The position numbers and the translations under genes were made by a program. DNA of 5,699 nt, from the NCBI GenBank assembly GCA_030640485.1, contig DAOWJG010000018.1, forward strand, positions 1-5,699. The letters run 5' to 3'. Origin of the DNA: Dehalococcoidales bacterium. Its GTDB lineage: Bacteria; Chloroflexota; Dehalococcoidia; Dehalococcoidales; UBA5760. The notes below the pieces were generated by a model. It made no database searches and was not told the origin of the DNA. It worked only from the letters and a program-made list of their open reading frames with translations. Shown piece by piece: positions 5,569 to 5,699 of the stretch (positions are counted from its first letter, which is position 1; each line of letters starts with the position of its first letter).

Positions 5569-5600
5569 GGACACCGTATTAGTTTTATAGTGTAGTGTCC
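5569..5600 (+). terminator. Inverted repeat after permease copy 2
   Basis: GGACAC (5569-5574) pairs with GTGTCC (5595-5600) across a 20-base A/T-rich loop, starting two bases after the stop codon. No T-run follows; the second arm abuts the TTGACA of the next promoter. It could be a weak terminator, an RNA-end stabiliser or a regulator site beside the -35 element. Confidence 0.25.
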
Positions 5601-5630
5601 TTGACACAGAGTAGACCTTTAATTTAGTAT
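5601..5630 (+). promoter_or_regulatory. Promoter for the gene entering at the right edge
   Basis: A perfect TTGACA (5601-5606) and TAGTAT (5625-5630, four of six) are 18 bases apart. Transcription would begin near 5637, about 34 bases before the candidate GTG start at 5671. Confidence 0.5.
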
Positions 5631-5670
5631 ACCCCTGCTGGAAACCGAAATGTAATCGGAGAGGGAGGTA

Positions 5671-5699
5671 GTGCCTATTGACGAAATAATGTCAGGCTC
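5671..5699 (+). CDS. Start of a further gene, cut by the right edge
   Basis: GTG 5671 opens the only forward frame that stays open to the window edge; the other two hit stops at about 5679-5689. The visible product is MPIDEIMSG. A purine-rich GGAGAGGGAGG stretch (5658-5668) precedes it: the last GGAGG is only two bases from GTG, but GGAG 5658-5661 is nine bases away. A promoter at 5601-5630 supports a new gene here. Position suggests another transporter component such as an ATPase or binding protein, but nine residues are too few to identify it. Confidence 0.4.

Noticed and set aside
1..5699. CRISPR arrays, tRNA or rRNA genes, IS elements, attachment sites
   Set aside because: I saw no regularly spaced repeats, no tRNA cloverleaf or conserved T-loop sequence, no rRNA motifs, and no transposase or integrase coding sequence. 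The only large repeat is the permease duplication.

Overview
The window looks like bacterial chromosome from an anaerobic, subsurface-type lineage. My best guess is Chloroflexota, class Dehalococcoidia. The basis is family resemblance recalled from memory: a propeller/Fn3 surface protein, a C_GCAxxG_C_C redox protein, an MBL-fold protein with an HPGH motif, and a conserved 65-residue protein beginning MIKTAIKS. Base composition looks balanced by eye. No marker gene fixes the taxon, so the assignment is an inference.

Layout. Positions 1-1155 (+) hold the C-terminal part of a large cell-surface protein, cut by the left edge: propeller-like sequence, two Fn3-like domains, a Pro/Ser/Glu-rich stalk and a C-terminal membrane anchor. 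It converges on a minus-strand block: a C_GCAxxG_C_C family redox protein (1208-1774) and, upstream of it, an MBL-fold metallo-hydrolase (1910-2542). Each of these two has its own sigma70-type promoter, and a GC-rich hairpin lies between them. Diverging from the MBL gene is a small conserved gene of unknown function (2790-2987) with a very strong Shine-Dalgarno site.

Positions 2988-3344 are a 357-base non-coding stretch. It contains the best promoter of the window (TTGACA, 17-base spacer, extended -10) and, about 105 bases downstream of the -10, a textbook intrinsic terminator (8-bp stem, T6). That terminator lies in front of a sugar-type ABC permease gene. The arrangement suggests either a small RNA of about 125 nt or a transcription-attenuated leader (riboswitch-like) controlling the transporter. 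I could not match it to a known class.

Positions 3345-4355 and 4556-5566 (+) are two RbsC-family ABC permeases. Both are exactly 336 residues, align without gaps, and are about 62% identical by hand count. They are a tandem duplication with a separate promoter before the second copy. Another promoter and a probable GTG start (5671) open a further gene at the right edge. The ATPase and substrate-binding protein needed for a working importer are not in the window. The likely roles are two half-permeases of one importer or two importers with different binding proteins.

The surface protein, redox protein, MBL protein and small protein show no obvious functional link to the permeases. Five of the genes appear to have individual promoters (the small gene's is weak), so only the permease region looks like a functional cluster.
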